Positions 52,104-63,918 of a stretch of DNA of 64,000 nucleotides are shown piece by piece (position 1 is the stretch's first letter; the number at the start of each line of letters is the position of its first letter). The notes beneath the pieces were generated by a model. That model saw only the letters and a list, made by a program, of their open reading frames with translations, ran no database searches and was not told the origin of the DNA. The DNA is from Branchiostoma lanceolatum. Taxonomy: Eukaryota; Chordata; Leptocardii; Amphioxiformes; Branchiostomatidae. The position numbers were made by a program, and so were the translations under genes. The stretch spans positions 15,650,734-15,714,733 of the forward strand of contig NC_089738.1 of assembly GCF_035083965.1 (NCBI RefSeq), read 5' to 3'.

Positions 52104-55100
52104 ATGAGCTTGAAAGACCGACGTAACAGCGATGGCTACAAGAACTGGCTGCGGGTGGGGTTAGCCCTGTTAGCCACCCGGGATGGTCTGACTGACGTCA
52201 CCCTGCGAGCGGCGAGGGAACTGCATGCCGAGCTCAAAGACAAGCTTGGGGACAGCGTAGAAAGCTGCAAATGTAACCCGAAGAAAAAACAAGAATGTGA
52301 TGTAAGTAAGAATGACACAGCAGATCTCAATTGAATACAGATCTATCTGGTCTGGAATACATAAAGAACTAAAATATTAAAAAAAATACAATTTTCCATA
52401 TGTCGTCGTTAAATGGTATACAGTATGGCCCCTTATTCCAGCGCCCATATGTATTTTGCTGGCTTTGTCAATGTCTACATTTGCCATTTCTGTGGCTATT
52501 GTGGTGGCTCATATGTGCGTGGCTGTTACGGTTCGACGTAACGTTACATTCGGTTGGAGGGCTACAGGTAGTCTCTAAGCAGAGGTCAATCGGGAAGATT
52601 GTAACGTTCCTCCCATATACCAAAAAAAACCCGGGGCATATGAGAAGGTTACCATCTTCCCAATCAACCTCTGCTAGGAGACCAGACAACAAGGACAAAT
52701 TTCATGACCAGGCACTGACAAACGGTGTTGTATTCATGTTCCTAGGACTGTAAACCATGGCGGCAGGAGTTGGAATCGTACTACAAAGGCGCCAAGAGTC
52801 AGATCTACTGGACCAACTGCACCCCCAACAAGTGGAGCAAGGAACCATGGGAGGTCGCAAAGGTCAGTGGCCCATATTTTGTGTAATTTTTGTGAGGAAT
52901 CCTTAGCCGTTCTTTTGTCACATACAATGTTCCATATCCGTTTAGAGGCCGTAGGGGCAGTGGGTTGTTATCCTCTGCTGTGCACGTGTCTAGGACACAG
53001 TATTGGAAGGCGGAGACCATCCCTCTTCAATTCGCTCACTGCCTTTACCTCCCAAGCCAAAGTCAGATACTAGGAGGAATGAGGAAAGTCATGTTAAGTT
53101 CCTTTCTCAAGAACGCAACATCTAGCCAGTATTGCCAAGAATCGAACCCGTGCCCTCTGGCTCGATCTCGTGTGTACTAGCCAAGCCACTCGACGCCACA
53201 CGCAGTGCCAGAAGCAATGTGACCCGCTCCTGACGTCACCTTTACGTATGGTTGACGCTTGTCAGATTTGAGTGGTGTAGAACACCGAAGTCGGTCGACA
53301 ATTCATATTTTTATTTGTGTTTGATCAAGCAATTAAGAAGCCAAGGTTTTTAGGATATGTTTCCTGCCAAGACAGATGACCTTTCAGTCTAAACTTGACA
53401 AATACATTTTGATCTTTAACCCAGTACAGGTGTTCATGCCCAGAGGTCAAAGCACGGACAACACAGGGCCGCAGACGTCAGATACTTCAGCGCTGTTGAA
53501 CTTCATTGTACACTGCAAATTTTGCTTTAAGTTCGTCAGCGCTAATTCCTCGCAGAAGGTAGGTCATTTTCCAGCACTCAATTCAAGAGACGATGTAAAA
53601 TTTTGTATACAAAGCAGTGACAGAAATGCTGAGCTTGGATGACAGACAAAAAGTGGTGCAGAAGATAGACTGTTCTTTACCCGTCAGTTGCTTAAGATAT
53701 CATTCATAGACTATAGAGGTATTTGAACGTATTCAATGAGAATATTATTAGTGTCATGGTTTGCATATTCCCTTTTACAAAATACTAGTATGTGTCTATA
53801 ATATCTATTGCATTATGGATTCATCGTTGTGTTCACTGCGAAATTTTCCATATAGTTTTATTGTAGACACCCACATACAAGTGTATAAACATTTAGCACA
53901 CTTAACTTGCTGTTTGGCAGATTACCTGTTGGTCACAGAGTTAGGCAGCAGGGATGAGGTTAAGGAGAGTCTCACCAGTAATGTCCAGCCATGCTGACAA
54001 CTCGACATTATGGAATTGACAGACGTTATGCTAATGATGTATCTATCTCCAACTATTGATCAGACATTTGAGCAGAAATGCTTTCCTTTGTACCTACAAG
54101 GTTATAGCAGTGCGGAATCGCGCCATGCACTCCGCGGACCTGACTTTCAGCCAGAAGGAATTCCAAGATCACATGGCTGCACTCCTGAACCTGATGCATG
54201 ATCCAAAACTGGGCTCAGACCCGGCTGCACAGAAGGCTGCGGACGAGATCAGTAAGGTAGGCTGATAAAATGACTGCAAAATGTGATGGTATATTTATTA
54301 ACTTGTGCATCTAATTCTTTTACGGTTGTTCTTGTCTCATCAATTGCTGGTCACTACCGTCTCTCTCAAGCTGAGATATCTGAACTTTATGACATGAAAT
54401 TGATGAAAATGCATTTTTGTAAGTTTCAGTTGAAATATTTAACAACGAAAATTAACAATATGGGGTCCCAAACAGTGAGCGGGGCGGAAAAATGTAAAGC
54501 TGGAGTAAGCATCAGACATTTAGTTAATTGTGTTCTCATTTCGCCTTATGATGCGAAATGATTACAAAGGCATTGCTTTCACTAATAGATTATATGATAC
54601 AAAACAATTAAGATAACATAAAAATGGTTTGAATTCGTCACAGATCCAGACGGAAGACTTTCAGATCGGTGCCGACCAAGCTTGCCACGATGCAGAGGTA
54701 CGCGTTCTCACGGACATGATGGAGGACTACAGGAAATCGCTGGCGCTTCATGAGAAGGAGTTGGGGGATCACGCGACCCGCCTGGAGGCCCTGGAGCAGG
54801 GGAGGACGTCAGAAGAAGAGGTACACAATAGCTGCAACATCTTCTATACTTACGGTGCTGGAAAATGATACGTCTTTTCTTTCACAAATTTGTATGTACA
54901 TGTACAGACGAATAGAAACAAGGTAAAGAAACGTGCCCAATTTTTGTTGGTTTTAGTTGTTTTGATAAATTGTTAGGTTTAAGATCCATACATGAATTAT
55001 TGTACAACGATTTTGAAATCTTTGGTATGATATGTTTTGATAAAGGTAAAATACACACATCCATGCTTACATATGATATTTGTGTGTGTATGATTTTGTT

Positions 55101-57506
55101 GAAAATTGACATTTTTATTTGATTTTGGGCATGTGGCACAGATGCTTATTTTTTTGTACCCAACGCAGGTTCCATCACAGGCCGTGAACTCTATCTTAGA
55201 CATAGTAAACGGCAACGACGACCTACAGAGCGTCCTGAAAGACAAGGCTTCGGAGCTGTCGACCATGTTACAGCAGTACCAGAGCAGGTTAGGTAAGGTG
55301 GAGGGGGACGTGGCAGACATCAAAGATGAGGTGAGTCAACTGGATAAAACGATGACTAAACAACAGGCACAACTGGATGACGTCACCGCACGTGTCGATG
55401 ACGAAATCAGTGATGTGAAGGCTGACATTGGTGACGTCAAGACTTCCGTTGATGACGTCAAGGAAGACTTGACGAAAGTCAAACAGAAGCTACTAGAGGC
55501 GCCACCGGGGAGTCCCAAGCCAACAGCAGGTAGGTCAACTACATGTACTTTGCCATAGATTCTTTCCAACCATGCACCCACTGATCATGAAGATGACATG
55601 TTATCTCTTGTAGATTAAAGAAAAAGAAATACAATACCTTGTTAGCCTCACATAAAGACACTTTATGTTATTTGTACCTGTGAACACAGTTGAAAACATG
55701 AACTCTTGGAGAGAAAGTGTGGACTTAATCCGGGTGAGTCTCCCGATAAAATGATGATGCACAAACATCTAAATATTACCTACGTTATACCACAGGCGCC
55801 AGTATTAGCTGCAAGAACACACTGCAAGAGTACCTGGACAAGGAAAAGCTGCCCAAAGCAAAGTACGTGAGGGTAGAGGGTGACGGATCGAACACAGGGC
55901 AACCTCCCTTCACATTTAAGATCGTACTGCAATACAAGAACGCCCTCTTTCGGCCGGATGGTGGATTTGCATCCAAGAAAGTCGCCACTCAAAAGGCGTG
56001 TGAGTTAGCCCTGCAGAGGTTGGGACAATCACACTTAACCAAAGGTAAGAGCTATATTTTGCTACGTTGAGCGGTTGCAGAAAGCTTATGACGTCCCCTG
56101 TCTACGTGTTTTCAAAAATGTCTCAATGAAAGACCATGCTATTCAGGCTCTTCTGAATCCTGGATATATATTTGTATATATTTATTTACATTTACAAAAT
56201 ATTGTTTACAGATCCGACACACTTCAGGGCAGAACTTCAAGAGTTCCTGAAAAAACAAGGTCAAGAACCAGAAATCGAAGTTACTCAGGGCGAACAAGGT
56301 TTCTGCGCTGAAGTTAGAATGACTGGTAGAGGAGAATTTCCTCAAGGTAAGATAACATCTAATGCAGTTTATATGGCCTCAGAAAACCTTGTCTGCCACA
56401 CTTAAATTGTATATATATATTTATATATGATAAATTATAAAAAAAGCACTGGGAAAATCTATTTTCTATATTCTACTTGGCGAAGTTGAAGGTCAAACTA
56501 AGGGGGAAAAGGGAAAAGAAGAAACTAGCTCCAAAACATGCAGTTGTTATAATATTACAGTTATAAAGTCATTTGATTAAAACTGTGTTCCAGGAGACAC
56601 CAGCAGCAATAAGAAAGAAGCAGAACAAAGCGCTGCAGAGAAAGCCCTACTTGCCTTAGGTGTGCCGCTGCCAGTATTATCCGTGCGTCCCACTAAACAG
56701 GCCAGTCCCGTACATGGAGCGAAGGCGTCCAACAAAGACGGCATTAAAGCAACAGGTAAGGAAAAAATCCTTGAATTTAAGTTTTCTAAATTCTTTATCC
56801 AACACAAAAAGAAATGTCTCACCGAATTGTCAGTCGTTTCGTCAAGAATTTGACCTACGTTTCTGATGCGCACTGAACTTCGGGATGACATCAGGAGTGC
56901 ATGGGTCAAAATGAAACTTTCACGTAAAAGATTTCTCTGCTATGGTATATGTATTACTAATAGAAATTGGATGTGCTTGTTGTGTATGAATATCATAATC
57001 GACCTTAAACATCAGATTCTTGTTTTTGTTTCAGGTGGAAGTAGGGCAGTGGCCATGGTGACTAAAGACGACACAGACTACAAGGCTGTTCTGAAAGAAC
57101 ACGTAAAGAAACAGAAGCTTCAAGCTCCGCTCTACAAAACCAATCCTGACATTGTAACCTTCCTGTCAACCGTCACCTTCAAGACAGCGGGCGCCTACCA
57201 AACGACCGAACCTGCAAAGGGCAAGAAAGAAGCCGAACAGAATGCTGCAAATGCGGTGGTTCGCATGTTAAGCATCCCTTTCAGGGACGCTAATTACAAA
57301 GGTGCTTTACAGGAGTTCACCTCCAAGGTTGACTCGTCCAACGTCCCAACCTACCACACGTACAAGTCTCAGGGTGGTTATGTCAGCGTCGTACGCTGTA
57401 AGGCCATCACTGAAGCCTGCAGCTTCAAAGTCTCCATACCTGAGGAGCCCCCAAACGTCCCGGATGAGCTCCAAGCACAGCTTCTTTCAGGTCAGAGATG
57501 TTTTGA

Positions 57507-57563
<57 letters not shown>

Positions 57564-60063
57564 ACATGTATATATAACTGAAATCATTCTTATCATTGGT
57601 GCAACTGGCAGAGCGAAAAAACAATGTTTTCCTTAAAGTCATGGTTATGATATTTTTTCAGGGAACACAATGAACGAAGTGAAAGCAGCGGAGCAGAAAG
57701 TCGCCAAATTCGCCTTAGATATTTTGGGAGTACCATATGAAGCACCCAAACAAGTGACAACGAAAGACACTAGTGTACCAGAGATGAAGGGGACAGAAGT
57801 CAACGGTCTAAAGGCAAAGACAGCGACGGAAGATGTAAACGTACATTCCACTACTGTGGCCTTGGCTCCGGAAACGAAGGAAACCATCTCAAATCCGGCT
57901 GCTGCAAATCCTGCGCCTTACACGGAAGCCAAACAGACTAGAAATGATCGACCCTCATCACAAGAGGAAGGTAGGTTCCCAACTATGTCTTTTCTTCCCT
58001 GTCGTAGGGAGCATTCGATGGTCATCAAGGCTAAAGCCTCAAAGGCGTAACAAATTCCACAATGGTGACCTCAACCCAACATAATAGCACAGGTGCGGCC
58101 TACAGAGGAGAACTTGTTCGCACTAGCAGATAATATCCTGTTGATCCCTATTGTTGGAACTCATGATCGACCATTTAAGGATCTCCTTTCTTCTTTTCAG
58201 TTTGGAGGGTGGCAACCGTTAGCAAAGCCAGTGCATCCTATAAGGATATACTGCAAAAATACGTGCAAGATCAGAAGCTCCCATCACCGAGATACAAAGA
58301 TGTCGAAGGAGGAGAAACTACCCTGCCCGCTGTCAGCTTCAAGACAAGAGGCGCCTACCAAACCACCGAACCTGCCAAGAGCAAGAAGGAAGCCGAACAA
58401 AATGCGGCAAAAGCGGTGACTGAAATGTTGAAAGTTACCGCAAAAAATAACAACTACAAAGGCGCTTTGCAGGAATATGCCAGCAAGGACAGTTCATCCG
58501 ACATCCCCAAGTACTACACGTACAAGCTAAAAGATGGCTATATTAGTGTAGTACGCTGCCAGGCCATCACTGAGCCGTGTAGCTTCAATCTTGTGGCACC
58601 TGACGGAGAAACAGATGAACTTCAGGCAGTAGCAACAACAACATCGCTTTCACAAGGTTAGTTGTACATATATATATCAAACTTTTTTCTCCTTGCCACA
58701 CAGAACTATTCACGCTCCCATTGTATGTTTGGAGAAGCGGGGCACTATGGGTAGCTCAGAGAGCAAACAACGTCATTACCATGACAACGTGGACCTCGCC
58801 GGACACATGCCTCCTGAGCTACCCATAGTGCCCTGCGTTTCCCAGCATGCAAGGGACTTTGTGAACATGTTTAAGAGCTATCACATCTCGTCCACTACGG
58901 GAAAATATGTAAGCAACTGCCCTAACTCCTTCCAGGACACCTGCGTGAAAAAGCGAAAGAGAATGTTGCGAAGTTTGCAGTGGATGTCTTGGAGATCCTC
59001 AAGCAGTCGCCAAACCAAACAGCAGATATCGCGCCAGAAGCCAAGGGGCCAGGCAAGGATGAGAAAGATATAAGTGCACGTGCTAGAGTGGAAAATGCAA
59101 AAGGCCTTAAGTCAGCCACAACAACAACAGCAGCACCAGGGACAGAGGCAAGCGGTGCATCTGCTGGGAAGGTCACCGCTGCTACCGCACCCGACGTCGC
59201 AAACAGGGCTGCTTCTCGACTACAAGACGACGGTAAGAGTTTATGAAGACCTGTTAAAGACAACTGGTTCACCAAGCCTTTTGCACACATGCTTGCAACC
59301 AAGAGATATCTACCTCCCGACGTTTCGGTAATCCTTCTGCAACCTTCCTTGGCCAGGTTAACCGTGATGAGGGGGATGGAATTTTAGTCGCGTTGGGGAC
59401 TGCATCATGCTTTTATACTGCGTACAGCCCCTCTGCAATACCAGTCGAAATTGCCATAGCTGATGAAGGTAGTAGGAGTACCAAAACGTCGTAAATTGCT
59501 CATGTAGAGGGATTGTTCCCCTTTGCGCATCAAGTATGTCTTGGACTGTTTCTGATCAAACTCTCGTTTATTTTGTAGATAAACCCGCAGCAGCGGTTGA
59601 CAACGCCGACAGAAACTACAAGGACATCCTACAACAACACGTGCAGAAACAGGGCCTGCAGTTGCCTCTGCCCAAATACCAAGAGTCCATCACCGACGAG
59701 AAAGCCTTCCTGCCAACGGTGAGCTTCAAGACAGCAGGCGCCCTTCAGACCCCCGAAGCTGCTCCAAGTAAGAAAGATTCGGAGCAAAACGCTGCAAAAT
59801 CGGTGATTGACCTGTTGGAAATTACATCGGGAAATAATAGCAACTACAAGGGCGCTCTACAGCAATATGCAACGAAGTTAGATAGCACGGATATTCCTAA
59901 GTATACGACATATAGCTGCGAGGGAGGATTTAAAACCGTTGTAACCTGCCGCGCTATTACTGAAGCGACAGGTTTTGAGGTTCCGTCAGAAGCATGTACC
60001 AGCAAGAAAGAAGCGCAACAGCGTGCCGCTCGCAGAGCAGTAGAATTGCTCGACATACTGTAA
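52104..60063 (+). CDS. CXorf38-like HEPN protein fused to coiled coil and eight dsRBD-like domains
   Basis: Fourteen exons: 52104..52301, 52746..52862, 53430..53558, 54101..54256, 54644..54820, 55169..55529, 55796..56044, 56212..56346, 56594..56755, 57035..57490, 57662..57970, 58201..58656, 58936..59232 and 59579..60063. Total 3687 bases, 1228 residues, every phase closing. Residues 1-200 resemble human CXorf38 (GYKNWLRVGLALL, WTNCTPNKWSKEPWEVAK, FMPRG, VRNRAMHS), a family I recall being placed with the DZIP3-type HEPN domain. Arg153-His158 (RNRAMH) fits the HEPN ribonuclease R-x4-H motif. Residues 205-375 are helical with heptads (VDDEISDVKADIGDVKTSVD). dsRBD-like modules lie near 386-455, 466-525, 576-642, 647-735, 829-897, 903-990, 1080-1147 and 1152-1228, most with KKEAEQNAA-type C-terminal helices. 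Likely a cytosolic dsRNA-binding protein; RNA cleavage is inference. Confidence 0.9.
52572..52684. mobile_element. Fold-back element, ~46-bp arms
   Basis: The arm starting GTCTCTAAGCAGAGGTCAAT is repeated inverted, ending AACCTCTGCTAGGAGAC, in intron 1 of the dsRBD gene. The arms differ at several positions. Confidence 0.75.
53080..53215 (-). mobile_element. tRNA-derived SINE
   Basis: The minus strand reads TGTGGCGTCGAGTGGCTTGG, then GGGTTCGATTCTTGG (B box) and the AAGGAACTTAAC tail of the same SINE family. It lies in intron 2 of the dsRBD gene. Confidence 0.65.
57511..57560. repeat. (TC)n microsatellite
   Basis: About 25 CT units just after exon 10 of the dsRBD gene. Confidence 0.95.
58723..58850. 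mobile_element. MITE with GGGCACTATGGGTAGC ends, copy 1
   Basis: The left part GGGGCACTATGGGTAGCTCA is repeated inverted as GAGCTACCCATAGTGCCC, followed by TTTCCCAGCATGC. It sits in the intron between exons 12 and 13 of the dsRBD gene. A second copy is at 61033..61174. Confidence 0.85.
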
Positions 60064-61233
60064 ATGCTTTGAAGTTCGCGGTAGAGGAAAAATGGAGTGT
60101 TAACAGTGGTTTTAAGTTTGAAACAATACTGGCGCTACAGTCACGTGGTGGAAACATCGGCGGCTTGAAGAGTTCACCGCGAAAACTGCGAACATAAAAC
60201 GAACATTTCTGCATTTACTGTACCATTGCAATGAACAAATGATTATAGTCGCCTCGGCAGGCTGTACAAGTCGGAATCTGTTGGCCTCCCTATGGAGGTG
60301 GCCTACAAGGGACCGAGTGCAATAGAACTGATTTGCCATCAGAGAAAAAAACAAACATATCATACGCCCCCAAAATCCAGACTCGTATAGCTTGTTAAGG
60401 CGGCTAATATGCCTTGTGCAGCACTGCAATGCATACATTCCAAGTACCTGTAGTTTTGAGCGCGTTTATAATGATTTTCTGAACACGCGTCTCATGTGGA
60501 AAGTGCTAACATACAGTTGCCTTCAAAAGTCTCTATCTCCCTTAAGGACATAGGCCTTGAATGAACCTTGAAGGAAACTCAATATTTTCTATCGGCAACT
60601 GTACCCCAAAATGGTGCAGAGAAAACTTGTACTGCCTTAATGTGGAATGATTGTCTCTTTTAGGAATCCCAAGTGCTTTTAGACAATTATCTTACTCAAG
60701 AGAATGATTGAACAGCAGTTTCGTATCTTTCAATCACGGATATTCAGGAAATATTTTACTCGGGAAATGCTTGTAATGTTACAATCTTTAAAACGAGTTT
60801 TTACAATTTATCAATCTAGATTTGCATACTGTAGGAATACTGCAGTCAGTGCAGTGTAATTTGGACCCGTCCTTTTTGATGATGAGTACTTTAACTTAGA
60901 TATTCTAGTCGAGATACCAATTTACTCATCTATTGATAAGTCACTGTACTTATCACCCAGTGCAAAGAAATGAAGCTGCATGAATCTCGCTGCATGTTGT
61001 TATTTTCTAAGGACATTTTCACAGATCCTGTGGCATGCTGGGAGACGTAGGGCACTATGGGTAGTGCAGGGAGCAAACAACATAACCATGACAACAGACC
61101 ATGCCATGACTTACCATGGTAATGACATTGCTTGCCCCCTGGGTTACCCATAGTGCTCTGTGTCTCCCAGCATACAATTAGATCTGTGACAATATGTGTT
61201 GTATGTCTCCATGTTATGAGATATCATAATAAA
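60064..61233 (+). other. Probable 3' UTR of the dsRBD gene
   Basis: No coding sequence is seen. AATAAA at 61228..61233 is a candidate polyadenylation signal, and a MITE at 61033..61174 would lie inside the UTR. Confidence 0.35.
61033..61174. mobile_element. MITE with GGGCACTATGGGTAG ends, copy 2
   Basis: GCATGCTGGGAGACGTAGGG at the left is matched, inverted, by CCCATAGTGCTCTGTGTCTC and CCAGCATA at the right. Both ends and the GAGCAAACAACRTNATTACCATGACAAC-like interior are shared with 58723..58850. Confidence 0.85.
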
Positions 61234-63860
61234 AATCAGCCCATACTGATTCTGTTATCCAACCATTTATTGCACGAATACATCATACGTTACTGTTCTA
61301 CATGTTACATGTACGCTGACGGTCCAATCACAAACGTTTAGAGCAGCACAAACTTCAGATTCAGATCCAACGTTAGAAACTTCTCAACAAACAACAATCA
61401 TTACCCTTTTCAACATCTTCAAGTTTTTCAATAATTATCTGACTCTGTGTGACTCTCTTTGGATATCTTTATTATTCATAATTTGTACAGCTGGACTTCT
61501 CATGGTTTTTAGTAGGTACCATCTCCAAAATGTATCATACCAACAGAACACAAATCTAACCACCTTTCATCAAGGTACACACAGTACTATACTCTATAGT
61601 CGACACAATGTACTATAGTTGACATAATGTGCTATAGTAGAGTTGCTATGTATGTATACACAGCACGGTTTTCTCAATGTCTAGAAGACAAGTGTATTTT
61701 TCAACGACAGGTCTTGCAGATGGTACCTCTATCAACCTTTAAATACTATATTCAATGAGCTGAACGGGATTGTCTATTTCTTCTCCCCTAATGACTACTA
61801 GTAATTCTAAGGTCTACATCATCCAGTAGGTGTATCAAGACATTTACCAGACCATGCATGCAAATACGACTTACACCAAAGCCCCTTTATCGACAGTTCG
61901 TGCTTGTTTGTTTCCTCAGTTATATACTTGTTCTTTAATGTCTTTAGACGTAACAGAATTGACAGTTGTTTGTCCATATCGAAACTACATTAAATTTGAT
62001 TTTAGACGTTTATTTTCTTCTGTGTTTAACATCTCGACATCTCTAATTGTATTGGCTACAATGTACGACTTTCTTTTCTTCAAAGACCAGGATCTTTAAC
62101 TGTTTTAGGCATCTATCTTAATCCCTACACCGAACATTGTGTCTCAGTATTGTTCTATTTACAGATTACTTCTTTAAAGGAGAAATGTTTACATCCTTAA
62201 CTAATGTCACAGTGGTTTACAGTACAAATTTCTCACAAGCAGGGCTCGAAATACCTTTTTGCCACAACTACACCAGTACACTCAGGTAACATTGGAATTT
62301 ACCTGCACCAGGCAAGTTTACCTGCACCACTAGTTTGTGGGAACTGTGGTCACACTGGCTACTGCTTAGAAATAATCTTGTTTTTTTGTATAACATTTTA
62401 TAAGTGGTAACATCAAGAACCACAAATACCCACATTCGGTTATATACCCAGTACATGAGCCAGTGCAGGTTAGGCGTAGGTAGACATCAGAAATACCTGC
62501 ACAGCTCCAATTTTACTGATACACAGGTGGTATTTCAAGCCCTGCAAAGGAAATCAAAATGGATTACATCAAACTATTTTCTCAATGTAACAGACAGAAC
62601 TTAAATATGTTTCTATGCTGTTTGCTGCTATGTTTTCACTGTGAATGCCACAAAGGAGACAAGAAGTGATCAGAAATCATTGTTCAAAAGTTTTCTAGGA
62701 TGTTAACGTTGATGTAGGCAATATTTATGATTTAGCTCATATCTATTTCAAAGTATCCTTATACATGATAACCTTTGAGTGATAGGCAAGAACGGAATGA
62801 TACAGAAGAATAGTAGAGTAGGAACATGAGAACGTTGCAAGTTAGAAATTCACATACAGGACAATGACATGAAGTGTGTTGACGTGGGACGTATCACAGG
62901 ACTCTGGCGGTTCGGGAAAATGTTACACACATGTAAATAGTACATAGGGTAGTCAAGTATTGACATTCAGTATTTTCAACCTGTACCTAAAAGATTTTTG
63001 CAGTATCACACTAGTGCCCATACCGGTATGCAGCCCTGGAGTGATAGCTACTCTTCCATTTGGTACACTTCCATCTTTCTACTAAGTTACAAACATGCTT
63101 GACTACAGCCACTACTAGCAGCCCCCCCACAAACCGATTTTCACAAAGTCGTCATTTGTAACAAAAGGACAATGCAGGAAGGGCCATTAGGCGCCATTCG
63201 TAAGACTAAGTATTGCATACGATAGTGTATAGTTTGTATTTTTCTTCAAACCATTTCCTGCTTAAAATTCAAGAATGAAAATCCTAACACCCTGTAAGAA
63301 TGATGCCTTTTCAAGTTGCTGTTTTGAAAAATCTGGTTTAGTTCCTTTGTTCACACATAGGCCTAAACTTCATGAGACTTAAAGAAAGACAAAGACAACA
63401 GAAAACAGAAGCTACCATTTTCAGTAGGGAAAAGAAGAGACAGAAATTAGGAAGTCACACTAGACTCAATGTTAGTTCTCAACCACAACAATTTTCAACA
63501 GAAATATTTACAAATCAATTTGAACCAATAAACATAATACACATTTAACCCTGGTGTTAACAACTATAACCCATATCACAGTTCCAGCATCACAAGGCAT
63601 TGTGGGTAAGGTCAGAGGTTAAGGTCTCTTAGAAGTAAACAGACATCCATGTGAAAACGTCGCAAAATGTTTTCCAGACAAAGAATTGTTTCCAACTGAG
63701 TGACTTCAAACTTGGCCATTGTGACTGCACATGCACACTAGGAACTGGGAGATGGCTTATTAGTACTGCACAATTACATTAACGGAAAACTATGATCAAA
63801 AGTATGGAGTAAAAAAACAGAAAGGATTGGTAAATACAAACGGAAATGCTTGTAGAATGA
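61234..63860 (-). other. Possible long 3' UTR of a minus-strand gene
   Basis: No coding sequence is seen on either strand. The minus strand has an AATAAA near 61265-61270 (plus TTTATT), so the span may be the 3' UTR of the gene whose last exon is at 63861..63918. Confidence 0.3.
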
Positions 63861-63918
63861 TCAGTCCCATTTCTGTACAGGCCTGTGTGCACCCTGCCCA
63901 AACCGAGTGTAGTCATCC
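63861..63918 (-). CDS. Candidate terminal exon of an unidentified gene (partial)
   Basis: The minus strand has a good acceptor (CTTTCTTTTGACAG) followed by a frame reading DDYTRFGQGAHRPVQKWD and a TGA at 63863-63861. The rest of the gene would lie beyond the right edge. Other frames are also open over so short a piece, so both the frame and the gene are tentative. Confidence 0.35.

Noticed and set aside
58723-59073. 126-codon plus-strand frame starting at 58693
   Set aside because: It starts inside a MITE and runs through exon 13 in the wrong phase; the phase fixed by exons 12 and 14 is different.
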